Below are positions 41,300 to 50,270 of a stretch of 64,000 nucleotides of DNA, in pieces. The DNA is taken from the NCBI GenBank assembly GCA_017882615.1, contig JADGPD010000003.1:17651-81650 (forward strand), read 5' to 3'. A model generated the notes under the pieces. The model saw only the letters and a list, made by a program, of their open reading frames with translations, ran no database searches and had not been told where the DNA came from. Each line of letters begins with the position of its first letter. Position 1 is the stretch's first letter. This stretch comes from Thermoleophilia bacterium (GTDB taxonomy: Bacteria > Actinomycetota > Thermoleophilia > Gaiellales > Gaiellaceae). A program made the translations under genes and the position numbers.

Positions 41300-42052
41300 C
41301 TAGCTCTCGGGCTCGCCCGCGTCTCCGCGCGCGAGCTGGCTCGGCTCGGCGACGGAGTCCTTGGCTATCGGGTCGAGCTTGTAGCCGACTCCGAAGCGCG
41401 TCTGAATGAAGGTGTGGCGGGAGGCGCGCCGGTCGATCTTGTCGCGCAAGCGCTTCACGCAGACGTCGACCGTCCGATCGCGGAAGGAGCGGCGGCGACC
41501 CCAGATCTTCTGCAGCAGCTCGTCGCGGGTAACGACTCGCCCGGCGTCGAGGGCGAGCGCGTAGAGCAGCTTGAACTCGGTGGGAGTGAGCTCGGCGTTG
41601 ACCCCGTCCACGTAGGCCTGAACCTCGCGGGGGTCGATGCGCAGCTCTTCGAGCTCGAGCGCCTCTCCGTCCTGACGCGGCAGCGCGCTGTGCCCGCGGC
41701 GGGCGGCGGCGCGAACGCGAGCCACCAGCTCTTTCATCGAGATGGGCTTGACCAGGTAGTCGTCGGCTCCGATCTCCAGTGCGTGGATACGGTCGTGCTC
41801 GCTGCCGCGGGCGCTGGCGACCACGATGGGCGTTCCGATTCCCTCGGCTCGCGCCAGCTCGATCAGGCGCCAGCCGTCCAGTCCGGGAAGCATCAGGTCG
41901 AGCACGCACACATCGGGCGCCCCGTAGCGCAGGCGCGCCAGCGCGACGTCGCCCTTCGTCACCAGAATCGGATCGAAGCCGTTTTCGGTGAGCGCTTCGG
42001 CCATCCCGCGGCCCAGAAGCTCGTCATCCTCGACGATCAGGACCTTCGTCAT
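41300..42052 (-). CDS. PhoB-like response regulator
   Basis: 250 residues. Receiver with EDDELLG, Asp in VLDLMLPG, and Lys in VKPIS; winged-helix effector domain with LTPTEFKLLYALALD, ELLQKIWGRR and RTVDVCVKRLRDKID, ending VGYKL then a polar tail. Its neighbours (soluble PhoR-like kinase, pst genes) suggest control of phosphate uptake. It stands apart from the kinase, separated by two tiny zinc-ribbon genes on the same strand. A PHO-box-like site lies 46 bp upstream. Confidence 0.92.
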   Translation of the reverse strand: MTKVLIVEDDELLGRGMAEALTENGFDPILVTKGDVALARLRYGAPDVCVLDLMLPGLDGWRLIELARAEGIGTPIVVASARGSEHDRIHALEIGADDYLVKPISMKELVARVRAAARRGHSALPRQDGEALELEELRIDPREVQAYVDGVNAELTPTEFKLLYALALDAGRVVTRDELLQKIWGRRRSFRDRTVDVCVKRLRDKIDRRASRHTFIQTRFGVGYKLDPIAKDSVAEPSQLARGDAGEPES

Positions 42053-42097
42053 GCCTCGAACGGTACTGCTCGGCGGGTGTGTTTGGGGTTGAGCGGC

Positions 42098-42115
42098 TGT
42101 AACGATCTGGTGAAC
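42098..42115 (-). promoter_or_regulatory. PHO-box-like motif before phoB-like gene
   Basis: Read on the lower strand: GTTCACCA, five bases, GTTAC. It matches the motif in the pstS-pstC gap (44898-44913) at 11 of 16 positions, with the TTCACCA half identical. Half-sites are about 11 bp apart, as expected for a PhoB/PhoP-type dimer. Confidence 0.45.
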
Positions 42116-42236
42116 GATCGATGTCGGGGCGAACGGAGCAGGGTGATAGTGACCGTAACCGCCGGCCCAACTGCCGCCGATCCGAGGTGGTTGCCGACGG
42201 CAGTATCCGGGCTCGCTGCGAGGGGCCGGATGGCGA

Positions 42237-42386
42237 TCAAGCCGCCCGTTTCTCGGGCGTGCGAGTGAGGCACGAGCGGCAGATCCGCGTGAGCCGGCCC
42301 GAGCGAGCGAGTTGCTCGACCTCGCGCCCGCAGATCTCGCACCGCGTTCTCTGGGGATCTCTGATTGGGAGGCACCAGACGTTCAT
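42237..42386 (-). CDS. Tiny zinc-ribbon protein B
   Basis: 49 residues: MNVWCLPIRD, then CEICG (Cys16, Cys19) and, 17 residues on, CRSC (Cys36, Cys39), flanked by basic residues. The two CxxC pairs predict one zinc site. The ATG overlaps the stop of zinc-ribbon gene A (ATGA), and a strong SD (GAGGAGG) lies just upstream. No enzyme motif. Possible roles are nucleic-acid binding or partner binding. I do not recognise the family. Confidence 0.7.
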   Translation of the reverse strand: MNVWCLPIRDPQRTRCEICGREVEQLARSGRLTRICRSCLTRTPEKRAA

Positions 42387-42544
42387 GCAGCCCTCCTCAG
42401 CTGGGATACCTGCCAACGATTCGCCCCGCACATCGGGCAGCGCTCGGGCGATTTGCTTGCCGCGATCCCATATCCGCAACCAGCGCAGACTCGATCGCGC
42501 TCGCGTCTCGGAAAGACGCTCTGTCTCTTCAGTTTTTCGTTCAT
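42383..42544 (-). CDS. Tiny rubredoxin-like zinc-ribbon protein A
   Basis: 53 residues. After a basic N-terminus (MNEKLKRQSVFPRRERDR) come CAGCGYG (Cys20, Cys23) and CPMCGANRW (Cys36, Cys39), the two metal-binding knuckles seen in rubredoxins and in rubrerythrin tails. It could bind zinc or iron. Upstream gene of a coupled pair. It reads away from the kinase gene and towards the phoB-like gene, so it may share the phosphate-control promoter region. No SD better than AGG is visible. Confidence 0.7.
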   Translation of the reverse strand: MNEKLKRQSVFPRRERDRVCAGCGYGIAASKSPERCPMCGANRWQVSQLRRAA

Positions 42545-42704
42545 GACCTGAACCTAGCCTGGCCACGGCGAGCCGTGGGTACCAGCTTGGTTACATTCAC
42601 GTTCCGTCCTGGAGCGATCCTCACTCGCTACGCTCACCGTGATGCCGCTCCCGCGTAGGAACCGAAGCACGGATGGCGCTCGCGAAAAAGGGCGGGAGAT
42701 CGAC

Positions 42705-43595
42705 ATGGCGCAGGCGCTGCTCGAGTACGGAGAGCTGGTCGCCTTCGTGCTCGACGGCGAGAAGAAGCTGGTGGAGGCCAGCAGCCGCGCCCGCGAGTTG
42801 TTCGCGGGGCTCGAGCCCGGCCGCGAGCTTCCCGAGACGGTCGAGCTGGCTAACGCGCGCCGCGTTCGATACTGGCAGGGCGACGAGCGGAGGACTTTGA
42901 TCGTCGCACCCCTCGTCGATCAGGAGGCTTACGAGGAGCTGCGCATAGGTTTCACGGCCGCCGTCTCACACGAGCTGCGCACGCCGCTGGCCCGCCTGCT
43001 CATGCTGCTCGAGGCGATCGAGCGCAAGCCGAACGAAGCCGTCCAGATCGCGCTCCAGGCGCAACTAGAGGTCGAGCAGATGGACGAGCTCCTGAACGAC
43101 GTCCTCTTCCTGAGCGAGCTCGAGAGTGGACGTGAGGTCGTCTCATTCGGTAGCGCGCCGGCCGTCCCGGTTCTCGAGCAAATCGCGACCGAGTTGAATG
43201 CCCGCGCCGATCTCGCCGGTGTATCCCTGAGTGTCGAGGGCGACCCGTCGCTCGAGCTTCCCCTGCGCCCCCGCATGCTTGCGATCGTCGTGCGCAACCT
43301 GGTCACGAACGCGATTCGCTACGCGGGCGTGGGCGCGAGCTGCAAGCTCTCGGTGGCTAAGTCGAGCTCCGGCGGGCTCGAACTGACAGTCAGCGACAAT
43401 GGCGCCGGCGTCGATGCTGAGCATCTTCCCCGGCTGTTCGAGCGCTTTTATCGAGCCGACAAGGCACGCGCGAGCAAGGGCAGCGGCCTCGGCCTGGCAA
43501 TCGTCAAGCACGTGATCGCCGCGGCCGGAGGAAGCGTCAGCGCGAGCGGTGCACCAGGCGAAGGCTTGACCGTGAGCTGCACCTTTCCTGAGTAG
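42705..43595 (+). CDS. Soluble PhoR-like sensor histidine kinase
   Basis: 296 residues from ATG 42705, preceded by GGGAG; an in-frame start at 42642 is less likely. There is no membrane helix. A short PAS-like N-terminal domain (LLEYGELVAFVLDGEKKLVEA) is followed by HisKA with AAVSHELRTPLARL and HATPase_c with VRNLVTNAIRYAG, SDNGAGVD and KGSGLGLAIVKHV. It is the likely partner of the phoB-like regulator. Being cytoplasmic, it may sense transporter state via PhoU/PstB, as in Pho signalling. Confidence 0.88.
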   Translation: MAQALLEYGELVAFVLDGEKKLVEASSRARELFAGLEPGRELPETVELANARRVRYWQGDERRTLIVAPLVDQEAYEELRIGFTAAVSHELRTPLARLLMLLEAIERKPNEAVQIALQAQLEVEQMDELLNDVLFLSELESGREVVSFGSAPAVPVLEQIATELNARADLAGVSLSVEGDPSLELPLRPRMLAIVVRNLVTNAIRYAGVGASCKLSVAKSSSGGLELTVSDNGAGVDAEHLPRLFERFYRADKARASKGSGLGLAIVKHVIAAAGGSVSASGAPGEGLTVSCTFPE

Positions 43596-43600
43596 AACGA

Positions 43601-43637
43601 AAACGGGCGCCGGTGTAAGGCCGACGCCCGTCTTCTG
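43601..43637. terminator. Bidirectional terminator, kinase/pstS
   Basis: ACGGGCG (43604-43610) pairs with CGCCCGT (43626-43632), with an inner CCGG/CCG pairing. A4 lies on the left and CTTCT on the right, between the two convergent genes. Confidence 0.65.
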
Positions 43638-43653
43638 GCAAGCGAAGTTACTC

Positions 43654-44805
43654 CTACTGGATTCTTCCGACCAGCTTGAGCGACTCTTGCTGGACGACCT
43701 TCGGGATCGGTACGAAGTAGAGCGACGCACCGTAGGTCTGCCCACTTTTCAGCGCCCAGTTGAGGAACTGCTTCAGCGCGGCTCCCTGCTTCGCCGCCTT
43801 CGGCGCGATCACATAGGTGAAGGTGCAGATCGGGTAGGCGATGACGAGCTTCTTGTTCTTCGCCTTGGCCGCCGCAAGCTGCTTTCTCTGCTGCTTGAGG
43901 ATCCTGGCCTTGAGCGTCGGGCTCTTCGTCGTGATCGGCTTGAACTTTGGCAGCGACGGCTTCGGCGGGTCGACGACGTCGATGACGAGTGAGTCGCCGG
44001 CTGCCTTGGCCTTCGTGATCAAGTTGGCGGTGGCTGCGATCGGTCCGGGTGTCGGCGTCACGAACTTGCCGGCACGGTTCTGGATCGCGAACACCTGGAA
44101 GTGGTTCGTCGTCGCGTAGGCGACGTCCACGTAGCAGATGCCGCCGTCGGTCTTGGCCAAAAGGGCCGAGACTCCGGAGCTCTTGGCGCCGCCGACACCG
44201 GTCGAGAAGGCCGGCTGCGTACCGACACCTATCTTGTGCGCAAACTCCGAGTCGAGCTCCGCGAGGTACTGGGTGAAGTTGTAGCTGGTGCCGCTCGCGT
44301 CGCTACGGAAGATCGGCGTGATCGGCTTGTCCGGAAGATTGACTTTCGGGTTCAGCTTCTTGAGCGCGGGATCCGACCAGTTCTTGATCGTGCCGAGATA
44401 GATCTGGGCCAGAACGGCACCGGTGATGTGCAGATTGGCCGGAAGCCCGGTCCCCCGGTACGCGATCGAGGTCGCCGAGAACGCCCAGGGAATCGTCAGG
44501 CAGTTGTTACAGGCGGTCTCCTGGTCGGGGGTCAGCGGCGCGTCGCTGGCGCCAAAGTCGACCGAGCGATTGGTTACGGCGGCGATTCCGGCGCCGCTCC
44601 CGATCGCCTGGTAATTGACGGTGTTGCCCGTAGCGCTTTTGAATGCCGGCTCCCAGGTCGAGACGAGCGGGAAGACGAAAGAGCTTCCGGCGCCGGTCAG
44701 GGTTGAAGCCGTGCTTCGCTGCACCGAGGCCTGCGCTGCACTGATACCGGCTGCGAGCGTTGCCACGATGGCGAGAGTGCTGATGAGAAACCCACGTCGG
44801 GTCAT
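43654..44805 (-). CDS. pstS: Phosphate-binding protein PstS
   Basis: 383 residues. The N-terminus MTRRGFLISTLA looks like a Tat signal (RRGFL) and there is no lipobox Cys. The mature protein shows GAGSSFVFPLVSTW, IGSGAGI, VDFGASDAPL and FRSDASGTSYNFTQYL, the phosphate-binding segments. An extra basic stretch of about 40 residues (PSLPKFKPITTKSP through AAAKAKNKK) interrupts the region before AYPICTFTYVI, where other PstS proteins run directly. It is transcribed away from pstCAB, which is unusual. Confidence 0.95.
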   Translation of the reverse strand: MTRRGFLISTLAIVATLAAGISAAQASVQRSTASTLTGAGSSFVFPLVSTWEPAFKSATGNTVNYQAIGSGAGIAAVTNRSVDFGASDAPLTPDQETACNNCLTIPWAFSATSIAYRGTGLPANLHITGAVLAQIYLGTIKNWSDPALKKLNPKVNLPDKPITPIFRSDASGTSYNFTQYLAELDSEFAHKIGVGTQPAFSTGVGGAKSSGVSALLAKTDGGICYVDVAYATTNHFQVFAIQNRAGKFVTPTPGPIAATANLITKAKAAGDSLVIDVVDPPKPSLPKFKPITTKSPTLKARILKQQRKQLAAAKAKNKKLVIAYPICTFTYVIAPKAAKQGAALKQFLNWALKSGQTYGASLYFVPIPKVVQQESLKLVGRIQ

Positions 44806-44897
44806 CTGTTTGTGTCTCCTTGATTCGATTCAGAGTTCATCGAGGCGAGCCTGCCTGCGTTCCTCCCACTCGTGGGCAAGAAGGTGGTGGCGATGTG

Positions 44898-44913
44898 GTT
44901 ACAACGTGGTGAA
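44898..44913 (-). promoter_or_regulatory. PHO-box-like motif between pstS and pstC
   Basis: On the lower strand: TTCACCACGTTGTAAC, followed by CACATCGCCACCACC, so CAC-containing half-sites recur about every 11 bp. It sits 93 bp upstream of pstS and 45 bp upstream of pstC, well placed to control both divergent genes. Confidence 0.5.
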
Positions 44914-44957
44914 TCGAAGTCCCGAGCTCCATCTCGCGCATCTAGGCTGAACTCGCG

Positions 44958-45974
44958 GTGGAGACTTCAAACGTGGATAAGAAATCCGTTCTCGAGCGGA
45001 CTCGCGGGAGGCTAGACCGAATTGGCGACCCGGCGCTCAAGGCGATCACTTTCGCCGCGGCGGCTCTCGCGGTCACCGTGCTCGGCCTGATCGCCTTCGA
45101 GCTAGTAAGGGGATCGCGCCTGGCCTTCCACCGTTTCGGTCTCGGCTTCGTGACATCGCAGACGTGGGACGCCATTCACAATCAGTTCGGCGCCCTCTCG
45201 CTGATCTTTGGAACAGCGGTCACGTCGATACTGGCAATCGCGATAGCTACGCCGCTGGCAATCGCCATCGCACTCTTTCTGACCGAGCTGGCGCCGAAGC
45301 CCGTACGTGCGCTACTCGGCGCGCTAGTCGAGATGCTGGCGGCGATCCCGAGCGTCATTCTCGGCCTCTGGGGCATTCTCGTTCTCGGACCGTTCGTCCA
45401 GAATCAGCTCGAGCCGTTCCTGAACTCGACGCTTGGCTTCCTTCCGTTCTTCCGCGGCCCCCATTCAGGTACGGGCATCCTGACGGCGATTCTGATCCTG
45501 ACGATCATGGTCGTGCCGATCGTTGCCAGTGTGACGCGGGAGCTGTTCGCAACCGTGCCACCGGAGCTGCGCGAAGGAGCGCTCGCGCTCGGCGCGACGC
45601 GCTGGGAGATGGTGCGTGGCGTCTTGCTCCCCGCCGCGCGCCCGGGAATCTTCGCAGCCGTGGCGCTCGGCTTCGGTCGTGCCGTGGGCGAGGCGATGGC
45701 GGTCCTGATGGTGATCGGTTCGCAGATCGGAATACATCTCTCACTGTTCGCCCACAGCGATACGCTCGCCGCGCGAATTGCCGGGCAATACAACGGCTCA
45801 TCGACGAACCTGCAGACCTCGTCGCTCGTCTATCTGGCGACGATCCTGCTCGTGATCTCGCTGGCCGTGAACATCGGCGCCCAGCTGCTGATAAAGCCCA
45901 TCGACCGACGCCCTCGCCGTCGGCGAATTGCTCTCGACAGGGCGTTCGAAGCCCAGGGACTGAGCGCTGATTGA
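44958..45974 (+). CDS. pstC: Phosphate ABC transporter permease PstC
   Basis: 338 residues with six membrane helices. The BPD_transp_1 signature is EGALALGATRWEMVRGVLLPAARPG (EAA loop that contacts PstB). The N-terminus has VDKKSVLERTRGRL before TM1, and the C-terminus is basic. First gene of the pstC-pstA-pstB-phoU operon; a GTG start is most likely, and its stop overlaps the pstA ATG. Confidence 0.95.
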   Translation: METSNVDKKSVLERTRGRLDRIGDPALKAITFAAAALAVTVLGLIAFELVRGSRLAFHRFGLGFVTSQTWDAIHNQFGALSLIFGTAVTSILAIAIATPLAIAIALFLTELAPKPVRALLGALVEMLAAIPSVILGLWGILVLGPFVQNQLEPFLNSTLGFLPFFRGPHSGTGILTAILILTIMVVPIVASVTRELFATVPPELREGALALGATRWEMVRGVLLPAARPGIFAAVALGFGRAVGEAMAVLMVIGSQIGIHLSLFAHSDTLAARIAGQYNGSSTNLQTSSLVYLATILLVISLAVNIGAQLLIKPIDRRPRRRRIALDRAFEAQGLSAD

Positions 45975-46858
45975 TGAACGAGCCCGCCTTCACTCTTAAA
46001 GCGACCGGCCGTCTCCGGCGACGCCAACTAGTCAATCAAGGCATGGGCGCTCTGGCCGCCGGCGCTGCGCTGCTCGCTGTGGCAGTGCTTGCCATCGTCG
46101 TAATCTCGGTCGGCAGCCGCGGCGCCGGCTCACTCAATCTCGCTTTCTTTACGCAAAACCAGGCTCAGGGGTTCAATCCCAAAGGTGGAGGTGTGCTGTT
46201 CGCGATCGTCGGCAGCGTCGTGCTGGTCGGTATAGCGACCTTGATCGCGCTACCGCTGGGCGTGCTGGTTGCTGTCTACGTCAGCGAGCTGGCACCTCCG
46301 CGGCTGGCACGCGTTGCCCGAATGGCGCTGGACATCTCCAACGGAATTCCCACGATCGTGATCGGGATCTTCGTCTTCACGATCCTCGTCGCCGCTCATG
46401 GCCAGAGTGCGCTTGCCGGCTCGATCGCGCTGGCGATCATCATGCTGCCCCTGATCGCTCGGGCGACCGAGGAAGTGCTTCTGCTCGTCCCTTCTTCGCA
46501 GCGAGAAGCCAGCCTCGCGCTCGGTGTCAGCCGCTGGCGAACGACCGTCCAGGTAGTCATTCCCTCGGCGCTGGGAGGCATTCTCACCGGAACAACGCTC
46601 GCCATCGCGCGCGTGGCCGGAGAGACGGCGCCGCTTCTCTTCCTCACCTCTCTCGGCACGAGCAGCACCGCCGACGCGAACCCTCTCCATCCGCTCCAGT
46701 CGCTGACGCTCGTGATCTTCTCGTATTCCGATCAGGCCGATCCCGCCTACCAGTCGAAGGCCTGGGCCGCTGCCTTTACGCTGATGTGCTTCGTTCTCGT
46801 TACGAGCCTGGCCGCGAAGCTTGCCCTCGCTCGCTACCGTAAGAAACTCGGAGGATAG
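45974..46858 (+). CDS. pstA: Phosphate ABC transporter permease PstA
   Basis: 294 residues with six hydrophobic helices. The EAA-type loop is [27 protein letters not shown], followed by [11 protein letters not shown], typical of PstA. It pairs with PstC to form the membrane channel for phosphate. The ATG at 45974 forms a TGATG overlap with pstC. Confidence 0.95.
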   Translation: MNEPAFTLKATGRLRRRQLVNQGMGALAAGAALLAVAVLAIVVISVGSRGAGSLNLAFFTQNQAQGFNPKGGGVLFAIVGSVVLVGIATLIALPLGVLVAVYVSELAPPRLARVARMALDISNGIPTIVIGIFVFTILVAAHGQSALAGSIALAIIMLPLIARATEEVLLLVPSSQREASLALGVSRWRTTVQVVIPSALGGILTGTTLAIARVAGETAPLLFLTSLGTSSTADANPLHPLQSLTLVIFSYSDQADPAYQSKAWAAAFTLMCFVLVTSLAAKLALARYRKKLGG

Positions 46859-46862
46859 AAGC

Positions 46863-47702
46863 GTGGAGGCGATAAAGACCAAGATCGAGGTCACCGAGAA
46901 AGAACGGCTGCCCGTGGTGAGCGAGCGCGAGGCCGTCTTCGAGGCACGCGATCTAGCCGTCTACTACGGCGACCAGCGCGCCATCGACGGCGTCAATCTC
47001 GATATCTACCAGCGCCTGATCACGGCGATCATCGGCCCGTCGGGCTGCGGAAAGAGTACCTTCCTCCGGACGCTCAATCGCATGAACGATCTGGTACCGG
47101 CGGCGAGACTCACGGGCCAGTTGCGCTATCGCGGTATTGACCTATACGGACCTGGGGTCGACGCCGTTGAGGTACGCCGGCGGGTTGGCATGGTTTTCCA
47201 AAAGCCGAATCCTTTCCACAGCTCTATCTACGACAACGTCGCCTACGGACTGCGCATTCTCGGCATGAAGAAAGACCTCGACGAGCGAGTCGAGAAGGCT
47301 CTGCGCGCGGCCGCGCTCTGGGACGAGGTCAAGGATCGGCTGAAAGACAGCGCGCTCGGTCTTTCCGGCGGGCAGCAGCAGCGGCTCTGTATCGCGCGAG
47401 CCATCGCCGTCGAGCCCGAGGTCGTCCTGTTCGACGAGCCGGCTTCGGCACTCGACCCGATCTCCACCTCGGCGATCGAGGACCTGATGCACGAGCTCAA
47501 GCGCGACTACACGCTGGTGATCGTCACCCACAACATGCAGCAGGCCGCGCGCGTCGCCGACATGACAGCCTTCTTCGGGCTCGACGTCAGCCCGGACGGG
47601 AACCGGCAGGGCGTGCTGGTCGAGTACGACGAGACCGAGAAGATCTTCACCAACCCCTCCGACAAACGTACGGAGGGCTACGTCACGGGGCGGTTCGGAT
47701 GA
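46863..47702 (+). CDS. pstB: Phosphate ABC transporter ATPase PstB
   Basis: 279 residues from GTG 46863 with a good SD (CGGAGGA) inside the pstA end. Walker [11 protein letters not shown]-loop VFQKPNPF, signature [14 protein letters not shown], Walker [13 protein letters not shown], and H-loop VTHN. The PstB-specific [18 protein letters not shown] is clear. It couples ATP hydrolysis to phosphate import and signals to PhoR through PhoU. Confidence 0.97.
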   Translation: MEAIKTKIEVTEKERLPVVSEREAVFEARDLAVYYGDQRAIDGVNLDIYQRLITAIIGPSGCGKSTFLRTLNRMNDLVPAARLTGQLRYRGIDLYGPGVDAVEVRRRVGMVFQKPNPFHSSIYDNVAYGLRILGMKKDLDERVEKALRAAALWDEVKDRLKDSALGLSGGQQQRLCIARAIAVEPEVVLFDEPASALDPISTSAIEDLMHELKRDYTLVIVTHNMQQAARVADMTAFFGLDVSPDGNRQGVLVEYDETEKIFTNPSDKRTEGYVTGRFG

Positions 47703-48382
47703 GAGAGCTGTACACGAGTGAACTGGAAGAGCTCGAGGCTTTGCTTCGAGATGAGGGCAAGCTCGTCGACCGGGCGATCCGCGGCGCGCTCAACGTGCTC
47801 GAGCGCGACGACCTGGAGCTGGCCGACGAGCTGATCGCCTTCGACGACGAGATCGATAGTCGCTACCTCGCGATCGAGCAGAGGATTCCTTCGCTGCTTG
47901 CACGCCAGACGCCGGTGGCAGGCGAGCTGCGGCTGGTGCTGGCGATTCTCTACATCAACCTCCACCTGGAGCGAATCGCCGACTACTGCGTGACGGTCGC
48001 CAAGCTGGCCAAGTTGGCGCACGGCCTTCCTCGGGATCGAGCTGTGCTCGAGGCGCTTGAGGAGATGGGCGAGCGTTGCCGCGAGATGCTCGGCACCGGG
48101 CTCGAGTACTTCTACGCTCGCGACTTCACCGACTCGCAGGCGCTGATCGAAATGGACAGGCCGATCGATCGGGCCAACCGAAAATTGATCGACCGCCTGA
48201 TCGCCCTGGGCCCGGACGAGTCCCAGCGCGAATGGGCGATGCGGATGATGCTCGCCTCGCGTTGCCTGGAGCGAATCGGCGACCACGCGGTGGACATCGG
48301 CGAGCAGGCCGCCTACCTCGTGCGGGGCCGGTTCGAGGAGTTCACGGACGCCTCGCACAAGCCGCCTCGGGCGACGACGTAG
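47699..48382 (+). CDS. phoU: Phosphate signalling protein PhoU
   Basis: 227 residues, all helical, made of two PhoU repeats (about 10-100 and 115-215). Metal-binding acidic patterns such as [14 protein letters not shown] and [15 protein letters not shown] are present. It links Pst transporter activity to the PhoR-type kinase and limits phosphate uptake. ATGA overlap with pstB closes the operon. Confidence 0.95.
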   Translation: MRELYTSELEELEALLRDEGKLVDRAIRGALNVLERDDLELADELIAFDDEIDSRYLAIEQRIPSLLARQTPVAGELRLVLAILYINLHLERIADYCVTVAKLAKLAHGLPRDRAVLEALEEMGERCREMLGTGLEYFYARDFTDSQALIEMDRPIDRANRKLIDRLIALGPDESQREWAMRMMLASRCLERIGDHAVDIGEQAAYLVRGRFEEFTDASHKPPRATT

Positions 48383-48424
48383 CCATCGGCGCCGAGCCAG
48401 TCGCCGGCGCGCGCTCGATTGGCC

Positions 48425-49066
48425 CTAGGCGCTCGGCGAGCGCTTGTCCAGGTGATGGACGACTCGATAGCGCGCGAACGGTATTGCTTTTCGTACAACG
48501 GTCTCGCGTTTCCCGGGCACACGTTTTCGCATCGGCTGTCTGGTGTGCCAGATCGTCTCGAAAACGTCGATCTTGGGGAGCAAGCGGTTGACGGCCATCG
48601 CAACGCTGAAAAAGCAGTAGTCGTGCCCGGAGATGAGACCGCCGGGCTTCAGCTTCGGCCACCAGGCCACGATGTCGGACGTCACGCCTTGGTAGGTGTG
48701 ATCCGCGTCGACGAACAGCCAGTCGAGGCTGCCGTCCTCGAATCCCTCACTCGCCGCGACGGTGTCGCTGACGATCGTCTGAACAAACGGGTAGGGACTG
48801 ACATTTCGCTCGAACTCCGGTAAGACATCGCTAACTTCGACGGTGCCGATAAAGGAATCGCCTCGGAACGTATCGACCGCCCAAAACTCGGGCGTCTTCT
48901 CACTCAGGCCCTCGCAAAGCGCGACCGTGCTGCGGCCCTTCCAGCTACCGAGCTCGACCACACGGGCGTTCTGTGGCATCGCGAGGGCTGTCTGATAGAG
49001 AAACCCCAGTTCGTCCGGCAACATCCACCCTTCGACTTCGACGGCTCGGGCGGGCGGGGTTAGCAC
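48425..49066 (-). CDS. Class I SAM-dependent methyltransferase
   Basis: A Methyltransf_24-type protein of 213 residues. The SAM motif is VVELGSWKGRSTVAL and the acidic loop is WLFVDADHTYQGV; GGLISGHDY follows. Such enzymes often act on sugars or secondary metabolites of the cell surface, but no neighbour proves this. The start is GTG 49066 or ATG 49024. It converges on phoU with 42 bp between the ends. The 124-bp gap behind it holds nothing recognisable. Confidence 0.85.
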   Translation of the reverse strand: MLTPPARAVEVEGWMLPDELGFLYQTALAMPQNARVVELGSWKGRSTVALCEGLSEKTPEFWAVDTFRGDSFIGTVEVSDVLPEFERNVSPYPFVQTIVSDTVAASEGFEDGSLDWLFVDADHTYQGVTSDIVAWWPKLKPGGLISGHDYCFFSVAMAVNRLLPKIDVFETIWHTRQPMRKRVPGKRETVVRKAIPFARYRVVHHLDKRSPSA

Positions 49067-49190
49067 GAGTCAATCCTAGCGTGCTCGTAGAAAGGGCGAG
49101 ACGGTCGGCCCGAACGCGATAGTGGATCGATTCAGGCAGAGCACGGCGGCCTTGTGGCCGCGATGCGTTGCCTCGGTCGGTCGGGATCGC

Positions 49191-49403
49191 CTAGTTGCCG
49201 AGGGCGGGGGCAGCGCACTCGGCGATCTCTTCGAGCCACCACTTTTCGTGGGCAAAGCCGTCCGCCCAGGAGTCGGGGGACGTGGACTCGGCGAGATCCG
49301 GCCGTGTTGGCGCGAACTGCGCATCTTGCCACCACGCGCGCCGAGCAAGCGTCTCTTGCGAAACGCTCTCGCCAGAAGCGTACGGAACGAGATGGGGGGT
49401 CAT
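49191..49403 (-). CDS. Small acidic protein after HD-GYP gene
   Basis: 70 residues (MTPHLVPYASGESVSQETL onward), acidic, with four Trp residues in a DSWADGFAHEKWWLEEIAE segment and no membrane helix or known domain. A strong SD (GGAGGAG) precedes its ATG, and it starts 16 bp after the HD-GYP stop, so I regard it as a real gene of the same operon. I do not recognise the family. It could be a partner or regulator of the HD-GYP protein. Confidence 0.6.
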   Translation of the reverse strand: MTPHLVPYASGESVSQETLARRAWWQDAQFAPTRPDLAESTSPDSWADGFAHEKWWLEEIAECAAPALGN

Positions 49404-49419
49404 CGAGAATCTCCTCCGC

Positions 49420-49968
49420 TTACGCGACGCGTGCTCGAGCTGCGCCCATCATCAGAAGGAACTCGCGCACAAGGTCGGGGTCGAATTGCGTTCCTGCATT
49501 GAGTGCGATCTCACGCAGAGCTCCTTCCTCGCTTTTCGTTTGCCGAAACGGCCGCGCGGAGGTCATTGCCGCGAAGGCGTCGCAGACGGCGATGATGCGG
49601 CTCTCGAGTGGGATCGCCTCGCCCCTCAGCTGGTTGGGGTAGCCGCGCCCGTCCCAGCGCTCGTGCGTACTGCGAATCAGCCGCCCGAGATGAGCCGTCT
49701 CGAGACTGGCCATCAGCATCCGCGCACCGATCTCCGGGTGCTCGCGGACGAACTCCTGCTCGCTTTTGTCGAGCGGCGCGGGTTTGTCGAGTATTCGTGC
49801 AGGAATGGCTCGCTTGCCGATGTCGTGATAGCGCGCGACATCGCGCAGAGTCTGCAGGTGCCTGGGCTGCAAGCCGAGGCGAACGCCCAACTCGAGCGCG
49901 ATCGGGTACAGATCTTCGGACAGCGGTTGCCGGATGTGGGAGAAGCGGTCTGAAGTAGCGGCTTTCAT
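49420..49968 (-). CDS. Stand-alone HD-GYP domain phosphohydrolase
   Basis: 182 residues, essentially only the HD-GYP domain. The metal-binding HD is in YHDIGKRAIP, the intermediate His in RSTHERWDGRGYP, and the GYP motif is intact (GRGYPNQL), followed by IAVCDAFAAMTS. These enzymes hydrolyse cyclic di-GMP. No receiver or sensor domain is attached, so control may come from a partner such as the 70-residue protein encoded next. SD GGAGAG. Confidence 0.88.
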   Translation of the reverse strand: MKAATSDRFSHIRQPLSEDLYPIALELGVRLGLQPRHLQTLRDVARYHDIGKRAIPARILDKPAPLDKSEQEFVREHPEIGARMLMASLETAHLGRLIRSTHERWDGRGYPNQLRGEAIPLESRIIAVCDAFAAMTSARPFRQTKSEEGALREIALNAGTQFDPDLVREFLLMMGAARARVA

Positions 49969-50060
49969 CTGATCTCTCCGGTAGTGGTTGTCTACTCCAA
50001 GAGATACGGCGTCCAGCCACGGCTGTGGGTCACGGTTTGGTGTCGGTCCGGTCTCAATCT

Positions 50061-50270
50061 GACGGCAGCTGGAGGCGACATGCGCGGCTGCGCCTCACAA
50101 ACGCCATCCCCAGGGTCCATCCACCACGAACACTGACCACAACTTCGGCCAGCCCACCCCGCTTCTTGGAGCAGACGACGCACACGCGCCGAAGGCGCGC
50201 AGACTCGTACACCTAGGCCATACCGCGAAGAGTCAGTGCCCGCGAAGCGGGCGAACTTTTCGCGGAGAAG
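50061..50270 (-). repeat. Structured repeat family 1, copy c
   Basis: Lower-strand copy starting right behind the duplicated tRNA-Lys 3' end. The 5' hairpin (50223-50265) keeps the shape but not the bases of copies a and b: outer stem CCGCGAA/TTCGCGG, inner stem GCCCGC/GCGGGC, loop TTC. The second hairpin is GCGCC-TTC-GGCGC (50186-50198). Shared 3' blocks include GTCTGCTCC, GTGGTCAGTGTTCG and GGCGTTTG. Confidence 0.75.
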
